The translations under genes and the position numbers were made by a program. Positions 4,061 to 5,353 of a DNA stretch of 5,353 bases are shown here, piece by piece; position 1 is the stretch's first letter; every line of letters starts with the position of its first letter. This DNA is from Candidatus Iainarchaeum sp. GTDB lineage: Archaea > B1Sed10-29. Location of the stretch: NCBI GenBank assembly GCA_003553825.1, contig PWFL01000053.1, positions 1 through 5,353 on the forward strand. The letters are read 5' to 3'. The notes beneath the pieces were generated by a model, which saw only the letters and a list, made by a program, of their open reading frames with translations, was not told the DNA's origin and ran no database searches.

Positions 4061-5353
4061 TTACACCGCCTGTATCTCAACTACTCTTTCCTTTCCATCT
4101 TTCTCGTATTTAGCTTTCCAAACCGGTATTAGGATTGGTTCAACGTTTTTTAGGTTGCAGTCCATGTATAGGGAGGGAAGTGAAGCCAGTTTATCTTCAT
4201 CCACATCTGTTTCAATGTCCTTTTCAATTGTCTCGAAGGCTAGTCTGCTTTCTATCTCGGTTACTTCAGGATCGTCCAGCTTGTCCGGCATCTTTATCTT
4301 TGTCTGGTACCTGCCATCTCCCGTGGATCTTATAAGGTCTTTTTCTTTGAATTCCTCTATATATTTTTTCACTGTTCCTCTGCTTAAGTCCAGTTTATTA
4401 ACTAATTCCTTGAGATTATGAGAATTTTTAAGGATTTTCAGTGCCTCCACTTTGTTTTTGTTTAGGTCCAGTAGTTTTTCCATTGAGGGGGTTTTTTTCA
4501 GATCACCGTCCGTGTAGTATACTTGGTATTTGCTGTTTATGAGTATTGATAATGGTTTGAATCCCTGGCTGAGTTTCTTCTCGTAGTTTACTTTGTACGC
4601 TACTTCGTGATCCAGTTCTATGTCTTTGAGTTCTTCTTCCTCTCCGAATATCCCTAGTTTCTTCTTTTTTCTCTTTTTCTCCGCTAGTTTTTTTGCTTGT
4701 TCTTTGTTTATTCTTGGTTTGAATGCTTTTACTTCCTTTCCTTTTACTTCTAGGTCTTGTTTTTCATCGAATTTAGGTATCTTGATCTTGCCATCTGTTA
4801 TGTTGCAGTTCTTCTCAGTTGTTAGTTTTTCTATCACTTCGTCGGAATCTATATCCGTTCCGTATCTTCTTTGCATAAGATCAGTGGTTTCTTCCACTTC
4901 GGATAGTGATAGTTCTCCTGTTTGTTCCAGTTTTTTGTAGGATAGATTCACAATCATTTTTTGAAGTTGCTCTGGATCTGTCTCTTCGTCAAGTTCTATG
5001 CTCTGTGTTTCTCTTCCTTCGTGTTGGCTGAATCTTGGCCTGACTTTTATCGGGAATGCTCTGCTGGTTTGTTCGGATCTATCCCCTACTAGTGCTACTC
5101 CTACTGGCAGGTTCTTGAAGAAGTTGCTTTCCTTGTACTCGTCGGGGGTTTCGGTTGGTGTTCTTTTTCTGACTTTTTTGATATCTTTGTCGAATATGAG
5201 TTTGTGGCCTATCATTATATCTAGCTGTGATAGAACCTTTGTGTCTATGGCACTGGGTTGTTGTGTTGCGAACACCAGGCTGCATCCTGGTCTTCTTCCC
5301 TGTTTCACGTATTCTATGAGTGGTTCGGATGCCGCTGTTTTTGATGATCCCGA
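4061..5353 (-). CDS. HerA-like (DUF87-type) ATPase with C-terminal winged-helix domain, N-terminal part outside the window
   Basis: The frame is open from the right edge (base 5353) to the stop at 4061-4063, giving 430 visible residues with no start. HerA/FtsK-type ATPases form hexameric rings that move DNA. Near the visible start is GRRPGCSLVFATQQPSAID (19-37). This is the family segment after Walker B, with the arginine pair expected to act in trans and the polar TQQPS sensor. Next come VLSQLD and RPRFSQHEGRE (105-115), typical of the archaeal group. Walker A and B must lie beyond the edge. A lysine-rich linker (about 4726-4658) follows, then a strand-rich segment (about 4620-4500), a clear winged-helix domain (about 4453-4289, LKELVNKLDLSRGTVKKYIEEF), and a C-terminal strand segment with IPVWKAKYEKDGKERVVEIQ. 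It is not canonical HerA, which lacks this winged-helix extension. The GTG at 5308 is internal. A membrane-protein gene follows one base after the stop. Confidence 0.85.
   Translation of the reverse strand, partial: SGSSKTAASEPLIEYVKQGRRPGCSLVFATQQPSAIDTKVLSQLDIMIGHKLIFDKDIKKVRKRTPTETPDEYKESNFFKNLPVGVALVGDRSEQTSRAFPIKVRPRFSQHEGRETQSIELDEETDPEQLQKMIVNLSYKKLEQTGELSLSEVEETTDLMQRRYGTDIDSDEVIEKLTTEKNCNITDGKIKIPKFDEKQDLEVKGKEVKAFKPRINKEQAKKLAEKKRKKKKLGIFGEEEELKDIELDHEVAYKVNYEKKLSQGFKPLSILINSKYQVYYTDGDLKKTPSMEKLLDLNKNKVEALKILKNSHNLKELVNKLDLSRGTVKKYIEEFKEKDLIRSTGDGRYQTKIKMPDKLDDPEVTEIESRLAFETIEKDIETDVDEDKLASLPSLYMDCNLKNVEPILIPVWKAKYEKDGKERVVEIQAV
4064..4071 (-). promoter_or_regulatory. Ribosome binding site of the small membrane protein
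   Basis: On the minus strand this reads AGGCGGTG, one mismatch from the ideal GGAGGTG-type site, four bases before the ATG at 4059. It lies in the last codons of the ATPase gene and decides the start over the ATG at 4080. Confidence 0.55.

Noticed and set aside
4057..4080. ATG at 4080 as start of the small membrane protein
   Set aside because: It would overlap the ATPase by 20 bases. The ATG at 4059 has a better-spaced ribosome binding site. I keep some doubt, because the added MRYRRCK would be a reasonable basic cytoplasmic end.
4620..4940. + strand frame with Ser and Phe runs, resembling a signal or membrane protein
   Set aside because: It is antisense to the charged linker of the HerA-like ATPase, with no ribosome binding site and no recognisable motif.
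5306..5308. GTG as start of the HerA-like ATPase
   Set aside because: The frame stays open to the window edge with family-like residues (KTAASEPLIEYVKQGRR), and the ATPase core needs Walker motifs further upstream.

Overview
The window looks archaeal. Alba is an archaeal chromatin protein, and the aspartyl-tRNA synthetase is the short archaeal/eukaryotic type with no bacterial insertion domain. The KH protein and the HerA-like ATPase also belong to archaeal families, and one gene seems to have a leaderless promoter with a TATA box. The DNA is AT-rich and compact, with two ATGA gene overlaps and an 11-base convergent junction. A small-genome euryarchaeal or DPANN-type organism is my best guess. 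That is inference, and I cannot name a genus.

Layout, left to right. (1) Positions 1-674, + strand: an ICC-like/SbcD-related metallophosphoesterase cut by the left edge; its first metal-binding motif is visible upstream of the first in-window ATG. (2) Positions 675-807: a leader or spacer that is 59% A and 8% T, ending in a strong ribosome binding site for alba (808-1086). (3) Positions 1087-1200: the alba 3' region, a weak terminator-like hairpin and a T-rich block that probably holds the TATA box of the next gene. (4) Positions 1201-3826, + strand: a run of four genes, namely a KH-domain NusA-like RNA-binding protein, aspS, a very lysine-rich coiled-coil protein, and a YjbQ/UPF0047 protein. 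The last three are joined by two ATGA stop/start overlaps, so they are very probably translationally coupled. (5) Positions 3838-5353, - strand and convergent: the C-terminal part of a HerA-like ATPase with a winged-helix domain, cut by the right edge, followed at once by a two-helix small membrane protein.

The + strand cluster has a translation and RNA theme: a KH protein, a tRNA synthetase and a lysine-rich protein that could bind nucleic acid. The - strand pair suggests a DNA-translocating or DNA-binding ATPase co-expressed with a membrane peptide. Most genes are housekeeping. The less ordinary points are the unknown lysine-rich protein locked between aspS and yjbQ, an AspRS whose two tRNA-discrimination positions match neither known state, the HerA-like/winged-helix ATPase with its membrane partner, and strong T-depletion of coding strands and UTRs. 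I see no tRNA, rRNA, CRISPR array, insertion sequence or attachment site. No gene-free stretch is longer than 133 bases.
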